Notes: generated by a model not told the origin, from the sequence alone. A DNA stretch of 64,000 bases from an uncultured Roseobacter sp. (GCF_947499265.1 NZ_CANMNK010000003.1:434001-498000); one strand, 5' to 3'; positions 51,241-60,993 are shown, numbered from the stretch's first letter. A program made the numbers and translations.

Positions 51241-53853
51241 ATGGCAGATAAGTCCAGCGGCGGCCGTGCGCTGACCGAAGAAGAACTTCAGGAGCTCGTA
51301 TCCTCGTCGGATGCCGGTGCCCGTGACCCCGCCGGTGCGGTGGGGACCTTTCTGGCTATCGTGGCCATTGTCTGGTCGCTGTTTCAGGTCATGCTGGCAT
51401 CGCCCCTGTCCAATCAGCTGTTGCCCGGTTCGGTGATCAACAACTCGCGCCAGATCCACCTGGCGTTTTCGATATTCCTGGCCTTCATGGCCTACCCGAT
51501 GCTCAAATCGAGCCCGCGTCATTACATCCCCATCCACGATTGGGTGCTGGCTATCGGCGGCGCGTTCATCGCGATGTATGGCTATATCTTCTACGACAAG
51601 ATCGTGAATTCCGGCGGCCTCGCCGATCATACGGATAAGTGGTTCGCGCTTGCCGGTCTGCTCATCCTGTTTGAGGGCGCGCGCCGCGCGTTGGGCCCGG
51701 CCATGGCGATCATCGCCACGATCTTCCTGCTCTATGTCTTCTTTGGCTCGTCCACGGCGGTGCCAGATGTCATCCGCTGGAAAGGCGCCTCGTTGCAAAA
51801 AGCCATGAGCCATATGTGGATCACCTCCGAGGGGGTCTTCGGGATCGCCCTAGGCGTGTCGACCAAATTCGTCTTCCTCTTCGTGCTTTTCGGCGCCCTG
51901 CTCGATAAGGCGGGGGCAGGGAATTACTTCATCAAAATGGCATTCGGGGCGCTGGGTCACCTCAAGGGGGGGCCCGCCAAGGCCGCTGTTGTGGGCTCTG
52001 CCGCGACCGGCCTGATTTCCGGTTCCTCCATCGCCAACGTGGTGACCACCGGCACTTTCACCATCCCGCTGATGAAGCGCGTAGGCTTTTCCGCCGAAAA
52101 AGGCGGCGCGGTCGAGGTGGCCTCTTCCGTGAACGGCCAGATCATGCCCCCCGTGATGGGCGCTGCGGCCTTCCTGATGGTGGAATATGTGGGCATCTCC
52201 TACGTCGAGGTGATCACCCACGCCTTCCTGCCCGCGACGATTTCCTACATCGCGCTGGTCTATATTGTGCATCTGGAAGCGGTGAAGAACAACATGCCTA
52301 CGCTGGGCAACCGTGTGGTGTCGATGGGCAAAACCATCGGCGGCATGGCGGCCTTCTTCGTGGGCTTCGCGGCGCTTTGCTACGGCGTGCAATACCCGGT
52401 GAAATGGATCACCTCGCTGCTGCCAAACTCCGGCTTGCTGCTGTCGGCGCTGGTCTTCCTGTCCTATGTGTTTTTGCTGTTCTTTGCGGCAAAGGTCCCG
52501 GACCTGCAGCCCGATGATCCAAACGCCGAAGAGATCGAATTGCCGGTTGTGGGCGAGATCTACAAGGCCGGTCTCTACTTCCTGCTGCCGATCATCGTGC
52601 TGGTCTACTTCCTGATGATCGAGCAGAAATCGCCCGGCCTCTCCGCCTTCTGGGCGACCTCGCTCTTGTTCGTGATCCTGCTCACTCAGAAACCGCTCAA
52701 GGCGATGTTCCGCGGTGAAAGCGCGATGGCAAATGCCTTCAAGGACGGCGTGGCCGACCTGCTGCAGGGCCTCATCGACGGCGCGCGCAACATGATCGGC
52801 ATCGGCTTGGCCACGGCCACAGCCGGTGTGATCGTGGGCACCGTGACGCTGACTGGTGTAGGTCAGGTCATGGCCGATCTGGTGGAATTCCTGTCTGGCG
52901 GCAACCTGATTCTGATGCTGATCATGGTGGGGCTTTTAAGCCTCATCCTCGGCATGGGTCTGCCCACCACGGCGAACTACATCGTGGTCTCCTCGCTGAT
53001 GGCGGGGGTTGTCGTCGAACTGGGCGCGCAATCCGGGCTGATCGTGCCACTCATCGCCGTGCACCTCTTCGTCTTCTACTTCGGGATTATGGCGGATGTG
53101 ACGCCACCCGTGGGGCTGGCAAGTTTCGCGGCGGCAGCGGTTTCCGGTGGGGACGCAATCCGCACCGGCTTCGTGGCCTTCTTCTATAGCTTGCGGACTG
53201 TGGCTCTGCCCTTTGTCTTCATCTTCAACACCGATCTGTTGCTGATCGATGTCGGATGGGCGCAGGGGATCTTGGTGTTCGTCACCGCCACCATTGCCAT
53301 TCTGGTCTTTACCGCCGGCACCATGGGCTATTTCCTGACCAAGAACCGCATCTATGAAAGCGTCGCGCTGGTGTTCATCGCCTTCATGCTGTTCCGTCCG
53401 GATTTCTTCATGGACCGCATCTCGCCACCCTTCCAGGACGTGGCCCCTGCGGCCTTTGCCGAACGGGTCGAGGCGGCGCCCGTTGGCCGCGAATTCAGGG
53501 TCGTTGTCAGCGGTCCGGACTTCGACACGGGCGAGATCAAGGAAACCACATTGCTGGTGCCCATCGGGGACGAACCTGAAGGCACGCGGATGGAAGCTTA
53601 CGGGCTGCTGACCCTCGAGGAAGGGGACCAGATCGCCCTGGAGGAGCCGCTCTTTGGCACGCCCTTCGCGGAAACCTTCCAGAGCTATGACTTCTACGGC
53701 GAGGAATTTGTCACCATCAAAGCGGTCAAAGCCCCGGCGGACCAGATGCCCAAGGAGCTGATGTTCCTGCCCGCATTGTTGCTGCTGGGTCTTATTGTCC
53801 TGCTGCAGCGCGGTCGGGCCGGGAAAGAAGAAACAGAAGGAGTGACCGCATGA
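51241..53853 (+). CDS. fused TRAP permease (DctQM type, TAXI system)
   Basis: This 870-residue membrane protein combines the small and large TRAP permease subunits. The N-terminal four spans (about residues 35-165) correspond to DctQ. The large DctM part follows with SGSSIANVVTTGTFTIPLMK near residue 260 and GLPTTANYIVVSSLMAGVV near residue 575. A soluble extension (about residues 735-835) and a final span end the chain. It forms a complete transporter with the TAXI protein. Its stop overlaps the usp gene by four bases. Confidence 0.9.
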   Translation: MADKSSGGRALTEEELQELVSSSDAGARDPAGAVGTFLAIVAIVWSLFQVMLASPLSNQLLPGSVINNSRQIHLAFSIFLAFMAYPMLKSSPRHYIPIHDWVLAIGGAFIAMYGYIFYDKIVNSGGLADHTDKWFALAGLLILFEGARRALGPAMAIIATIFLLYVFFGSSTAVPDVIRWKGASLQKAMSHMWITSEGVFGIALGVSTKFVFLFVLFGALLDKAGAGNYFIKMAFGALGHLKGGPAKAAVVGSAATGLISGSSIANVVTTGTFTIPLMKRVGFSAEKGGAVEVASSVNGQIMPPVMGAAAFLMVEYVGISYVEVITHAFLPATISYIALVYIVHLEAVKNNMPTLGNRVVSMGKTIGGMAAFFVGFAALCYGVQYPVKWITSLLPNSGLLLSALVFLSYVFLLFFAAKVPDLQPDDPNAEEIELPVVGEIYKAGLYFLLPIIVLVYFLMIEQKSPGLSAFWATSLLFVILLTQKPLKAMFRGESAMANAFKDGVADLLQGLIDGARNMIGIGLATATAGVIVGTVTLTGVGQVMADLVEFLSGGNLILMLIMVGLLSLILGMGLPTTANYIVVSSLMAGVVVELGAQSGLIVPLIAVHLFVFYFGIMADVTPPVGLASFAAAAVSGGDAIRTGFVAFFYSLRTVALPFVFIFNTDLLLIDVGWAQGILVFVTATIAILVFTAGTMGYFLTKNRIYESVALVFIAFMLFRPDFFMDRISPPFQDVAPAAFAERVEAAPVGREFRVVVSGPDFDTGEIKETTLLVPIGDEPEGTRMEAYGLLTLEEGDQIALEEPLFGTPFAETFQSYDFYGEEFVTIKAVKAPADQMPKELMFLPALLLLGLIVLLQRGRAGKEETEGVTA

Positions 53854-54281
53854 GCCGTCCCGTTCTATGCGCCGTCGATGTCAGCCACAAAGGCAGGGAT
53901 GCTGAAGTTCTCAAGATTGCGAAGCGCCTTGCCGATCTGGATGGCGCCTCTCTGGACGTTGTGACCGTTGTTCCGGATTTCGGGCAGAGCATTGTCAGCA
54001 CCTACTTCGAAGCGGATCACCATGAAAAGGCCGTTGCCGAAGCGCGACAATTGCTGAGCGATGAAATCACCGCAAGCCTTGGGGCGGACGCGGACGCGAT
54101 GGTGCGCCATATCGTGGCCACCGGAAACGCCTATGAGGAAATTCTGCATGTTGCCGCAGAAACCGGCTGCGGGCTGATTGTGATCGGGGCGCATAAGCCC
54201 GATTTCAAGGACTATCTGCTGGGGCCCAATGCGGCCCGGGTGGTGCGCCATTCCACCTGCAGCGTGCACGTCGTCCGCTAA
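53850..54281 (+). CDS. universal stress protein (UspA family)
   Basis: This 143-residue single-domain Usp has an N-terminal PVLCAVDVS strand and an ATP-type G-2x-G-9x-G(S/T)-like end (VIGAHKPDFKDYLLGPNAAR). Coupled by ATGA overlap to the TRAP permease. Usp proteins next to TRAP transporters, such as TeaD, regulate the transporter by binding ATP, so the same role is plausible here. Confidence 0.87.
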   Translation: MSRPVLCAVDVSHKGRDAEVLKIAKRLADLDGASLDVVTVVPDFGQSIVSTYFEADHHEKAVAEARQLLSDEITASLGADADAMVRHIVATGNAYEEILHVAAETGCGLIVIGAHKPDFKDYLLGPNAARVVRHSTCSVHVVR

Positions 54282-54304
54282 GACCCCTGTTTCTATAGAC
54301 CGTA

Positions 54305-54331
54305 ACGCGCCCGACATCGGGCGCGTTTTTT
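54305..54331 (+). terminator. intrinsic terminator after the TAXI-usp operon
   Basis: A nine-base-pair stem, ACGCGCCCG / CGGGCGCGT, with an ACAT loop followed by TTTTTT lies 23 bases after the usp stop codon. This is a textbook rho-independent terminator. Confidence 0.92.
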
Positions 54332-54356
54332 CGTACGAATCTCTTGAATTCTGCTT

Positions 54357-54378
54357 TATTTCTAATATTCATGAAATA
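54357..54378. promoter_or_regulatory. probable ArsR operator at the ars start
   Basis: The inverted repeat TATTTC-N10-GAAATA, with AATATT in the middle, overlaps the first base of the arsR-arsC gene. Its AT-rich nature and position are as expected for an autoregulatory ArsR site. Confidence 0.5.
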
Positions 54379-55223
54379 TGGAAATAGAATCCCTTGATCG
54401 CCTTTCTGCCCTCAGCCATCCGCACCGGCTTGCAGTCTTTCGCCTGTTGATGCGCCGCTACCCCGATGAGGTGCCCGCCGGCGAAATCGCCGAGGCGCTT
54501 GCCCTAAAACCCTCGACAACATCTGTTTACCTGTCATCGCTGGGCGATGCGAAACTCATCACACAACACCGGCTGGGCACCTCCTTGCGCTACCGCGCCC
54601 GGACCCAGGCTGCGGGCGAGCTGATCGATTTCCTCTTCAACGAATGCTGCCGCGGTCGCCCCGAGCTTTGTCCCCCTGTCCCCTCTTCCCCCCCAAAAGG
54701 AGCGCTGACGATGACTGACACCAGCTACAACGTTCTCTTTATCTGCACCGGCAATTCCGCACGATCCATCTTTGCAGAGGCGATCTTGCATGACCTGGAA
54801 GGATCCCGGTTCAAGGCCTATTCCGCAGGCACAAACCCAGGATCAGAACTCAACCCCCTCGCCGTGGAAATGCTGGCGTCCAAGGGGCATGACACATCCC
54901 TGTTACGCGCCAAGCATATCTCCGAATTTCAGACCCCGGAGGCGCCAAAGATGGATTTTGTGTTTACCGTTTGCAATCGCGCCGCCAACGAAGACTGCCC
55001 CGCCTGGGAGGGTCAGCCGATCAGCGGGCATTGGGGTCTGCCCGATCCAGTAAAGGCCGAGGGCAGCCTCGCTGAACGCAGGCTTGCATTTCAGCAGACC
55101 TATGGCGCGCTGAACAACCGTATCAAGGCCTTCGCCTCCCTGCCCATCGAGACACATAATCGCATATCGCTGCAAGCCGCCGTCGATGAGATCGGCGCGG
55201 TTGACCTGGAAGGAACCCATTAA
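54378..55223 (+). CDS. ArsR repressor fused to ArsC arsenate reductase (LMW phosphatase type)
   Basis: This 281-residue fusion has an ArsR winged helix in residues about 1-88. Cys90, Cys91 and Cys98 ([11 protein letters not shown]) form a likely arsenite-sensing site. From about residue 112 it is a low-molecular-weight-phosphatase-type ArsC with the P-loop CTGNSAR (Cys123 to Arg129) and an HWGLPDPV segment. Inside the gene, AAAAGGAG precedes ATG 54711 (codon 112), so ArsC alone may also be made. It would repress the ars genes and reduce arsenate. Its stop overlaps the GAPDH start by one base. Confidence 0.88.
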   Translation: MEIESLDRLSALSHPHRLAVFRLLMRRYPDEVPAGEIAEALALKPSTTSVYLSSLGDAKLITQHRLGTSLRYRARTQAAGELIDFLFNECCRGRPELCPPVPSSPPKGALTMTDTSYNVLFICTGNSARSIFAEAILHDLEGSRFKAYSAGTNPGSELNPLAVEMLASKGHDTSLLRAKHISEFQTPEAPKMDFVFTVCNRAANEDCPAWEGQPISGHWGLPDPVKAEGSLAERRLAFQQTYGALNNRIKAFASLPIETHNRISLQAAVDEIGAVDLEGTH

Positions 55224-56221
55224 TGACCGTTTACGCCCTCAATGGACTGGGCCGCATTGGCAAGCTTGCCCTGCGGCCCCTGCTTGAACGCGGGGCGCAG
55301 ATCGCCTGGATCAACGATGCGGTGGGCGATGCGGCCATGCATGCCCATCTGCTGGAGTTTGACACGGTCCACGGGCGCTGGCCCGCGGCCTTCAGCGCGG
55401 ATGCAAACAGCATCACCGTGGATGGCACCCGGCTTGCCGTTCACAACGAGACTGAACTCGACAGGTTACCGCTTGAGGGCGTCGATGTGGTGATCGACTG
55501 CACCGGCGTTTTCAAGACCGAGGCGACGCTCGCCCCCTATTTCACCGCCGGTGTGAAAAAGGTCGTGGTCTCCGCGCCTGTGAAGGACGGACCCACCGCA
55601 AACATCGTCTACGGCGTGAACAATGACATCTATGACCCGAGCGTGCATGACATTGTCACCGCGGCCAGCTGCACCACCAATTGCATCGCGTCCGTGGTCA
55701 AGGTCGTGCACGAAAACCTTGGCATCAAGCACGGCTCAATCACCACGATCCATGACGTGACCAATACCCAAACCATCGTCGATCGTCCCGCCAAGGACCT
55801 GCGCCGGGCCCGCTCTGCCCTGAATTCGCTGATCCCGACCACCACGGGCAGCGCCACCGCAATCACGTTGATCTACCCGGAACTGACGGGGCGGTTGAAC
55901 GGTCATGCGGTGCGCGTGCCGCTGCTCAATGCGTCGCTGACCGATTGCGTGTTTGAGCTTGAGCGCGCCACCACGGTGGAGGCGGTAAACGGCCTCTTTG
56001 AAGCCGCCGCCAATGGCCCGTTAAAGGGCATTCTGGGTTATGAAACCCGCCCACTGGTCAGCACGGATTACACCAACGACCCGCGTTCCGGCATCGTCGA
56101 TGCCCCCTCGACCATGGTCGTGAATGGAACCCAGCTCAAGGTCTACGTCTGGTATGACAATGAATGGGGCTATGCCAACCGGCTCGTCGATGTGGCCTTC
56201 ATGGTGGGCGGATCCTTGTGA
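55223..56221 (+). CDS. glyceraldehyde-3-phosphate dehydrogenase of the ars operon
   Basis: This 332-residue GAPDH has [13 protein letters not shown] at the NAD site, the catalytic Cys in [11 protein letters not shown] near residue 152, and the [11 protein letters not shown] end. Position between arsR-arsC and arsJ identifies it as the ArsJ partner. It makes 1-arseno-3-phosphoglycerate from arsenate and glyceraldehyde-3-phosphate, which ArsJ then exports. It is not the central-glycolysis copy by context. Confidence 0.9.
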   Translation: MTVYALNGLGRIGKLALRPLLERGAQIAWINDAVGDAAMHAHLLEFDTVHGRWPAAFSADANSITVDGTRLAVHNETELDRLPLEGVDVVIDCTGVFKTEATLAPYFTAGVKKVVVSAPVKDGPTANIVYGVNNDIYDPSVHDIVTAASCTTNCIASVVKVVHENLGIKHGSITTIHDVTNTQTIVDRPAKDLRRARSALNSLIPTTTGSATAITLIYPELTGRLNGHAVRVPLLNASLTDCVFELERATTVEAVNGLFEAAANGPLKGILGYETRPLVSTDYTNDPRSGIVDAPSTMVVNGTQLKVYVWYDNEWGYANRLVDVAFMVGGSL

Positions 56222-56223
56222 GC

Positions 56224-57492
56224 ATGGAACGCGCCGGGGCTGCTTACGTCGCCGTCACGGCGGCCTATTGGGCGTTCATGCTCACGGATGGGGCGCTGCG
56301 TATGCTGGTGCTGCTGCACTTTCACACGCTGGGCTTTTCGCCGGTGCAACTGGCCTATCTCTTTGTGCTTTATGAGGTCGCGGGCGTGGTTACCAACCTG
56401 AGTGCGGGATGGATTGCCGCGCGCTTTGGGCTGACCTCGACGCTTTATGCAGGGTTGGCCTTGCAGGTCGCGGCCTTGGTGGCGCTGGCGCAGTTGGACC
56501 CGTCGTGGACGGTTGCCGCCTCTGTGGTCTTCGTGATGGCCGTGCAGGGCGCGTCGGGCGTGGCCAAAGACCTTGCGAAGATGAGCGCCAAATCCGCCGT
56601 GAAGCTCCTGGCCCCGGCTGAACAAGGCGGTCTCTTTCGCTGGGTCGCGCTGCTGACCGGATCGAAAAATGCGGTCAAGGGCTTCGGCTTTCTGATCGGT
56701 GCGGTGCTGCTGGGGCTGGTCGGGCTGAAAACTGCTGTGCTGGGCATGGCTGCCATCCTGGCGCTGATCCTTGTGGCCATCGTCGCAAAAATGCCCGGCG
56801 GCCTGCCCGTTGGGCGCAAGGACGCGAAGTTCCGCGAAGTATTCTCCAAGAACGCCAACGTCAACTGGCTGAGCTTTGCTCGGGTGTTCCTCTTTGCCGC
56901 CCGAGATGTCTGGTTCGTGGTCGGCATCCCGATCTATTTCTACGCGGTGCTCTTCGATGGGTCAGAGGCCGGAAACCGCGCGGCGTTTTTCACCATTGGC
57001 AGTTTTATGGCGCTGTGGATCATCCTCTACGGTGCGGTGCAGGCCGCAGCCCCCCGGCTCCTCAAAGCGCGCGCGCGAGACGAGGCGGAGATCATCAAAA
57101 GCGCCCGACATTGGGGCGCGAGCCTGATTGCGATCCCCGCGCTGCTTGCCGCCCTGGTCTATGTCACGCCTGAACCTGCGGGGTGGCTGACGCTGACCAT
57201 CATCGCCGGGTTGCTGGTGTTTGGCGGGCTCTTTGCCATCAACTCAGCCCTGCACTCCTATCTGATCCTGGCGTTCAGTTCGGGCGAGCGGGTCACGATG
57301 GATGTGGGGTTTTACTATATGGCGAACGCGGCGGGGCGCCTGCTGGGGACGGTGCTCTCTGGCCTAAGCTATCAGATCGGCGGGCTGCCCCTATGCCTTG
57401 GTACCGCCGCTCTGCTCTTGATCCTCAGCACGCTGGGCGCCGCGCGCCTGCAGCACGTCGCACCCACGTCCCTCACACCAGAACGCGGCTAA
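56224..57492 (+). CDS. arsJ: organoarsenical efflux permease ArsJ
   Basis: This 422-residue, 11-12-span MFS protein lies directly downstream of the GAPDH gene. It starts at ATG 56224; an in-frame GTG at 56218 overlaps the GAPDH stop. Membrane segments and an internal FREVFSKNANVNWLSFARV loop fit ArsJ. It exports 1-arseno-3-phosphoglycerate, which breaks down outside to arsenate. Together the three genes give arsenate resistance. Confidence 0.88.
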   Translation: MERAGAAYVAVTAAYWAFMLTDGALRMLVLLHFHTLGFSPVQLAYLFVLYEVAGVVTNLSAGWIAARFGLTSTLYAGLALQVAALVALAQLDPSWTVAASVVFVMAVQGASGVAKDLAKMSAKSAVKLLAPAEQGGLFRWVALLTGSKNAVKGFGFLIGAVLLGLVGLKTAVLGMAAILALILVAIVAKMPGGLPVGRKDAKFREVFSKNANVNWLSFARVFLFAARDVWFVVGIPIYFYAVLFDGSEAGNRAAFFTIGSFMALWIILYGAVQAAAPRLLKARARDEAEIIKSARHWGASLIAIPALLAALVYVTPEPAGWLTLTIIAGLLVFGGLFAINSALHSYLILAFSSGERVTMDVGFYYMANAAGRLLGTVLSGLSYQIGGLPLCLGTAALLLILSTLGAARLQHVAPTSLTPERG

Positions 57493-58157
57493 CCCGTGCT
57501 GGTGGCTAAAATCCGGCTGATCTCCTTCAAAGATCGACCGGAGGTCTGATGCCAGTCGGTAAACGCCGCCTGCACCGCTTTCATCGCGCCTTTTGACGTG
57601 GGCGGTTTGTCGATCACACCCTCGGCAATCAACCTGGCAACCACATCGCGCGACAGGATATACCCGTCCACCCCCATGAACCGCAGAAAATACTGCCCCG
57701 TGGTGCCCCCGAGCCGCGTGCCATTGGTTTTCAGATGTGCGAGCAGACCCGCGAAATCCTCAACCGGCCAATTGCCGATGAAAGCGCCAAAACTGCCGTG
57801 AGCCTCCGCCTCTGCTCGGACGAACACAGCATTTTCCTGCACTGCCCGGATTTTCGGCCCGTGGCGCACGATATCCGTGTTAGTGATCAAGGCGTCAAAC
57901 CACACATCATCCATCATCGAGCAGGGGCCAGGCTCAAACCCCTTGAAGGCCGTCTCAAACCCCGGCCACATCGCATCGACAACCTTCCAGTTGAAACCAG
58001 CATTGAAGATCGCGCGCGTCATCGCCGCCAGCCAGCGATCATCTGGCGTGGCCTGCAGTTCAGCGCCCGATTTTGCGGGCGTAAACCCGTCAAATATGGC
58101 TTCGACGGACCCTTTGCGCCCGACACTGATTACCAGAATATCGTCCAATGTCCGCAT
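57489..58157 (-). CDS. DNA-3-methyladenine glycosylase I-like protein
   Basis: This 222-residue helical protein resembles the Tag family: TRAIFNAGFNWKVVDAMWPG followed by FETAFKGFEP. It lacks the N-terminal Cys/His zinc ligands and the YHDxEWG motif of E. coli Tag, so the activity may differ. The ATG at 58157 has AGGAGG five bases upstream; a GTG at 58163 overlaps that site. It ends 4 bases inside arsJ (convergent). Confidence 0.7.
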   Translation of the reverse strand: MRTLDDILVISVGRKGSVEAIFDGFTPAKSGAELQATPDDRWLAAMTRAIFNAGFNWKVVDAMWPGFETAFKGFEPGPCSMMDDVWFDALITNTDIVRHGPKIRAVQENAVFVRAEAEAHGSFGAFIGNWPVEDFAGLLAHLKTNGTRLGGTTGQYFLRFMGVDGYILSRDVVARLIAEGVIDKPPTSKGAMKAVQAAFTDWHQTSGRSLKEISRILATSTG

Positions 58158-58224
58158 CCTCACCTCCTTTGGTTCAGGTCACGAGTTTACCCCGGCCCGC
58201 GCTTGCGAAACAGAATGATTGTGT

Positions 58225-58238
58225 CACAACCGGTTGTG
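58225..58238. promoter_or_regulatory. 14-bp perfect palindrome CACAACCGGTTGTG upstream of modA
   Basis: This palindrome lies between the divergent Tag-like gene and modA, about 80 bases before modA. It does not look like the E. coli ModE site. It could be an operator for a molybdate-responsive or other regulator. Confidence 0.5.
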
Positions 58239-58317
58239 CGAAAATCGCACCTCCTTTTCAACGGCTTGAGCGGGCAAAGCCTTGAAACATCGCGGCGCGT
58301 GCAAGAGGGTGTCAGGT

Positions 58318-59187
58318 ATGAGTTTCGAATTCGGGTTCACAACGGTGAGGGATCACCGCCTGCGGTTGCGCCAGCAGAAAACAGACGGCGCGTCTGTGGT
58401 GCCGGGCTGGGCAGACGTGCTGCGTGGTATCAGTCTGGCGATGATCGTTGGCTTTGGAGGGGTCGCTGCAACCACTGCATCGGCAGGGGATGTCACGGTC
58501 TTTGCCGCCGCCAGCCTGAAAACCGCGCTGGATGAGGTGGCGCAAGGGTTTGAACGTGAGACCGGACATGAAGTTGCCATGTCTTATGCGGGCACGCCGG
58601 TGCTCGCGCGGCAGATATCGCTGGGCGCGCCTGCGGATGTCTTCATTTCTGCCAGTGCGGATTGGATGGACTGGTTGCAAGAGGCGCAAGCCATCGACAA
58701 TGACAGCCGCTTTGACCTTCTGGGCAATCAGCTTGTCCTGATCGCCCATGGCAACACATCACCGCCGGTTGACCTGCAGGCGACCGCCCTGATGCCGCGG
58801 CTTCAGCAAGATCGCATTGCCATGGCGCTGGTCGAGGCCGTGCCCGCCGGGATCTACGGCAAGGCGGCCCTGGAACACCTCGGGGTTTGGGAGGTCCTCT
58901 CCGCACAGATTGCGCAGACGGATAATGCGCGCGCGGCGCTGGCGCTGGTGGCCACCGGCGAGGCGCCTTTTGGCATCGTCTACGCAACGGACGCAAAGGC
59001 CGAACCACGGGTCAGCGTGATTGCAAGCTTCCCCGCCGCGAGCCACCCCGATATCCGCTACCCGGTTGCCGCTGTGGCGGGCCGCGGGTCTGCCCCGGCC
59101 GATCAGTTTATTGAGCATCTGCGCAGCGAAGCCGCTATTTCCGCTTTCGAAACCCAGGGGTTCGTGGTTCTGGAGCCGCCCGCGTGA
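58318..59187 (+). CDS. modA: molybdate ABC transporter substrate-binding protein
   Basis: This 289-residue protein has the ModA signatures VTVFAAASLKTALDEVA, SYAGTPVLARQI, GAPADVFISAS and a late GEAPFGIVYATDA. It binds molybdate in the periplasm. The start is uncertain: ATG 58318 behind AGG gives a long polar N-terminus before the signal-like hydrophobic stretch ISLAMIVGFGGVAATTASA. An internal GTG just before that stretch could be the true start. It overlaps modB by four bases. Confidence 0.88.
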   Translation: MSFEFGFTTVRDHRLRLRQQKTDGASVVPGWADVLRGISLAMIVGFGGVAATTASAGDVTVFAAASLKTALDEVAQGFERETGHEVAMSYAGTPVLARQISLGAPADVFISASADWMDWLQEAQAIDNDSRFDLLGNQLVLIAHGNTSPPVDLQATALMPRLQQDRIAMALVEAVPAGIYGKAALEHLGVWEVLSAQIAQTDNARAALALVATGEAPFGIVYATDAKAEPRVSVIASFPAASHPDIRYPVAAVAGRGSAPADQFIEHLRSEAAISAFETQGFVVLEPPA

Positions 59188-59879
59188 CGGATTGGCTGGG
59201 TCCTGAGGAATGGCGCGCGGTTGCGCTCTCGCTCAAAGTGTCATTCTGGGCGACCTTGCTGAGCTTGCCGCTCGGGCTCTGGGTTGCCTACCTGCTTGCA
59301 CGCCGCGAGTTTCCCGGCAAACAGATCGTCAACGGTCTGGTGCATCTGCCCCTGATCCTGCCGCCGGTGGTCACCGGCTATCTGCTGCTCACCACCTTCG
59401 GCACCCAAGGGCCCATCGGCGGTTTTCTGGAAAGCTTTGGCGTGGTCTTTGCCTTTCGCTGGACCGGCGCTGCGCTGGCGGCGGCCGTCATGGCCTTTCC
59501 ATTGATGGTGCGCGCGATACGCTTGTCCATCGAAGCGGTAGATCCGAAACTGGAACAGGCCGCGGGCACGCTGGGGGCGTCGCGCGTGTGGGTGTTCCTG
59601 ACGATCACCCTGCCCCTGATCCTGCCCGGCATCATCGCCGGCGCGATCCTCGCCTTTGCCAAGGCCATGGGTGAGTTTGGCGCCACCATCACCTTTGTAT
59701 CCAACATTCCCGGGCAAACCCAGACCGTGCCTTCGGCGATCTATGCCTTCCTGCAGGTGCCGGGCGGCGAAGCCTCCGCCTGGCGGCTGGTCATTGTCTC
59801 CGTCGTGGTCGCGATGAGCGCGCTGTTGCTCTCGGAATGGCTGGCCCGACGCGCCGCTGCCAAGGTGGGGGGCATATGA
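59184..59879 (+). CDS. modB: molybdate ABC transporter permease
   Basis: This 231-residue inner-membrane protein has about five spans and the EAA loop, AKAMGEFGATITFVSN near residue 155. It starts with GTG 59184 overlapping the modA stop (GTGA) and its stop overlaps modC (ATGA). It forms the molybdate channel. Confidence 0.92.
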   Translation: MTDWLGPEEWRAVALSLKVSFWATLLSLPLGLWVAYLLARREFPGKQIVNGLVHLPLILPPVVTGYLLLTTFGTQGPIGGFLESFGVVFAFRWTGAALAAAVMAFPLMVRAIRLSIEAVDPKLEQAAGTLGASRVWVFLTITLPLILPGIIAGAILAFAKAMGEFGATITFVSNIPGQTQTVPSAIYAFLQVPGGEASAWRLVIVSVVVAMSALLLSEWLARRAAAKVGGI

Positions 59880-60976
59880 CGCTTTCCGTTGCCTTTGCCC
59901 ATGACTTCGACGGGTTTGATGTGGATGTGGCGTTTGAGGCCCCTGCCGGGATCACCGTGCTTTTCGGGCGATCCGGGGCCGGAAAATCAACCATTGTAGA
60001 CGCCGTGGCGGGCCTCTTGAGACCGCGAGAGGGCCGGATTGCCTCCCAAGACTGGGTGCTTTTTGACAGCGCCGAAGGGCAATGGACGCCTCCCCACAAA
60101 CGCAGGCTGGGCTATATCTTTCAGGACGCGCGGCTCTTTCCGCATCTCAGCGTGCGCCAGAACCTCGCCTATGGTCAGTGGTTCGCCCCCAAATCTGCGC
60201 CGCGAGAGGACATGGACCGGATTGTCGAGATGTTGGGGATCGGGCACCTGCTGCGCCGCAGACCTGCCGCGCTCTCGGGCGGAGAGAAGCAGCGCGTTGC
60301 TATTGGCCGCGCCCTTTTGGCCGGCCCGAAACTGATTTTGGCAGACGAACCGCTGGCCGCGCTGGATGAGCAGCGCAAGGCGGAAATCCTGCCCTATTTC
60401 GAGCGCATGCGCGATGAGGTATCGGTGCCGATCCTCTATGTCAGCCACGCTGCGGCCGAGGTTGCCCGGATCGCAACAACGATTGTCGCGCTTGACGGGG
60501 GGCGCGTGACGCGCCAGGGGCCCGCCGCGGACGTGCTGAGCGATCCCGCCGTCACCCCGCTTGGGGTGCGTTCCGCGGGCGCTATGGTAGAGGCGCGCGT
60601 CAAAGAGCATCACAACGATGGTCTGTCGACGCTGGAGGCCGAGGGCGCATCGCTTTTGTTGCCACGGGTAAGCCAAGCCCCCGGCACGCCGCTGCGCGTC
60701 TGGATCGAAGCGCAGGACGTGATGCTGGCGACGGAACGCCCGCAAGGGATTTCCGCGCTCAATATATTAGAGGTGACCGTGCGGGAGCTGCGTTTGGGCG
60801 CAGGTCCCGGCGCGATGGTTCAACTGTCCTTTGGCAATGCGCTTATTCTGGCGCGGGTCACCCGACGGTCCGCGCAGGCCCTGGCGCTGGCACCGGGGCG
60901 CCAGGTCTTTGCCGTGCTCAAAGCGGTATCGGTTGCACGCGATGCCATCGGAGAGCTGCCGCGAAAGCCAGTGTAA
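59876..60976 (+). CDS. modC: molybdate ABC transporter ATP-binding protein
   Basis: This 366-residue ATPase has Walker A (GRSGAGKST, near residue 31), the signature LSGGEKQRVAIGRALL, Walker B (LILADEPLAALDEQ) and the H-loop YVSHAAAEV. The C-terminal MOP/TOBE domain (about residues 290-360) binds molybdate and may regulate transport. The ATG at 59876 is coupled to modB. Confidence 0.92.
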   Translation: MTLSVAFAHDFDGFDVDVAFEAPAGITVLFGRSGAGKSTIVDAVAGLLRPREGRIASQDWVLFDSAEGQWTPPHKRRLGYIFQDARLFPHLSVRQNLAYGQWFAPKSAPREDMDRIVEMLGIGHLLRRRPAALSGGEKQRVAIGRALLAGPKLILADEPLAALDEQRKAEILPYFERMRDEVSVPILYVSHAAAEVARIATTIVALDGGRVTRQGPAADVLSDPAVTPLGVRSAGAMVEARVKEHHNDGLSTLEAEGASLLLPRVSQAPGTPLRVWIEAQDVMLATERPQGISALNILEVTVRELRLGAGPGAMVQLSFGNALILARVTRRSAQALALAPGRQVFAVLKAVSVARDAIGELPRKPV

Positions 60977-60993
60977 TCCTGCACCGCCATGCC

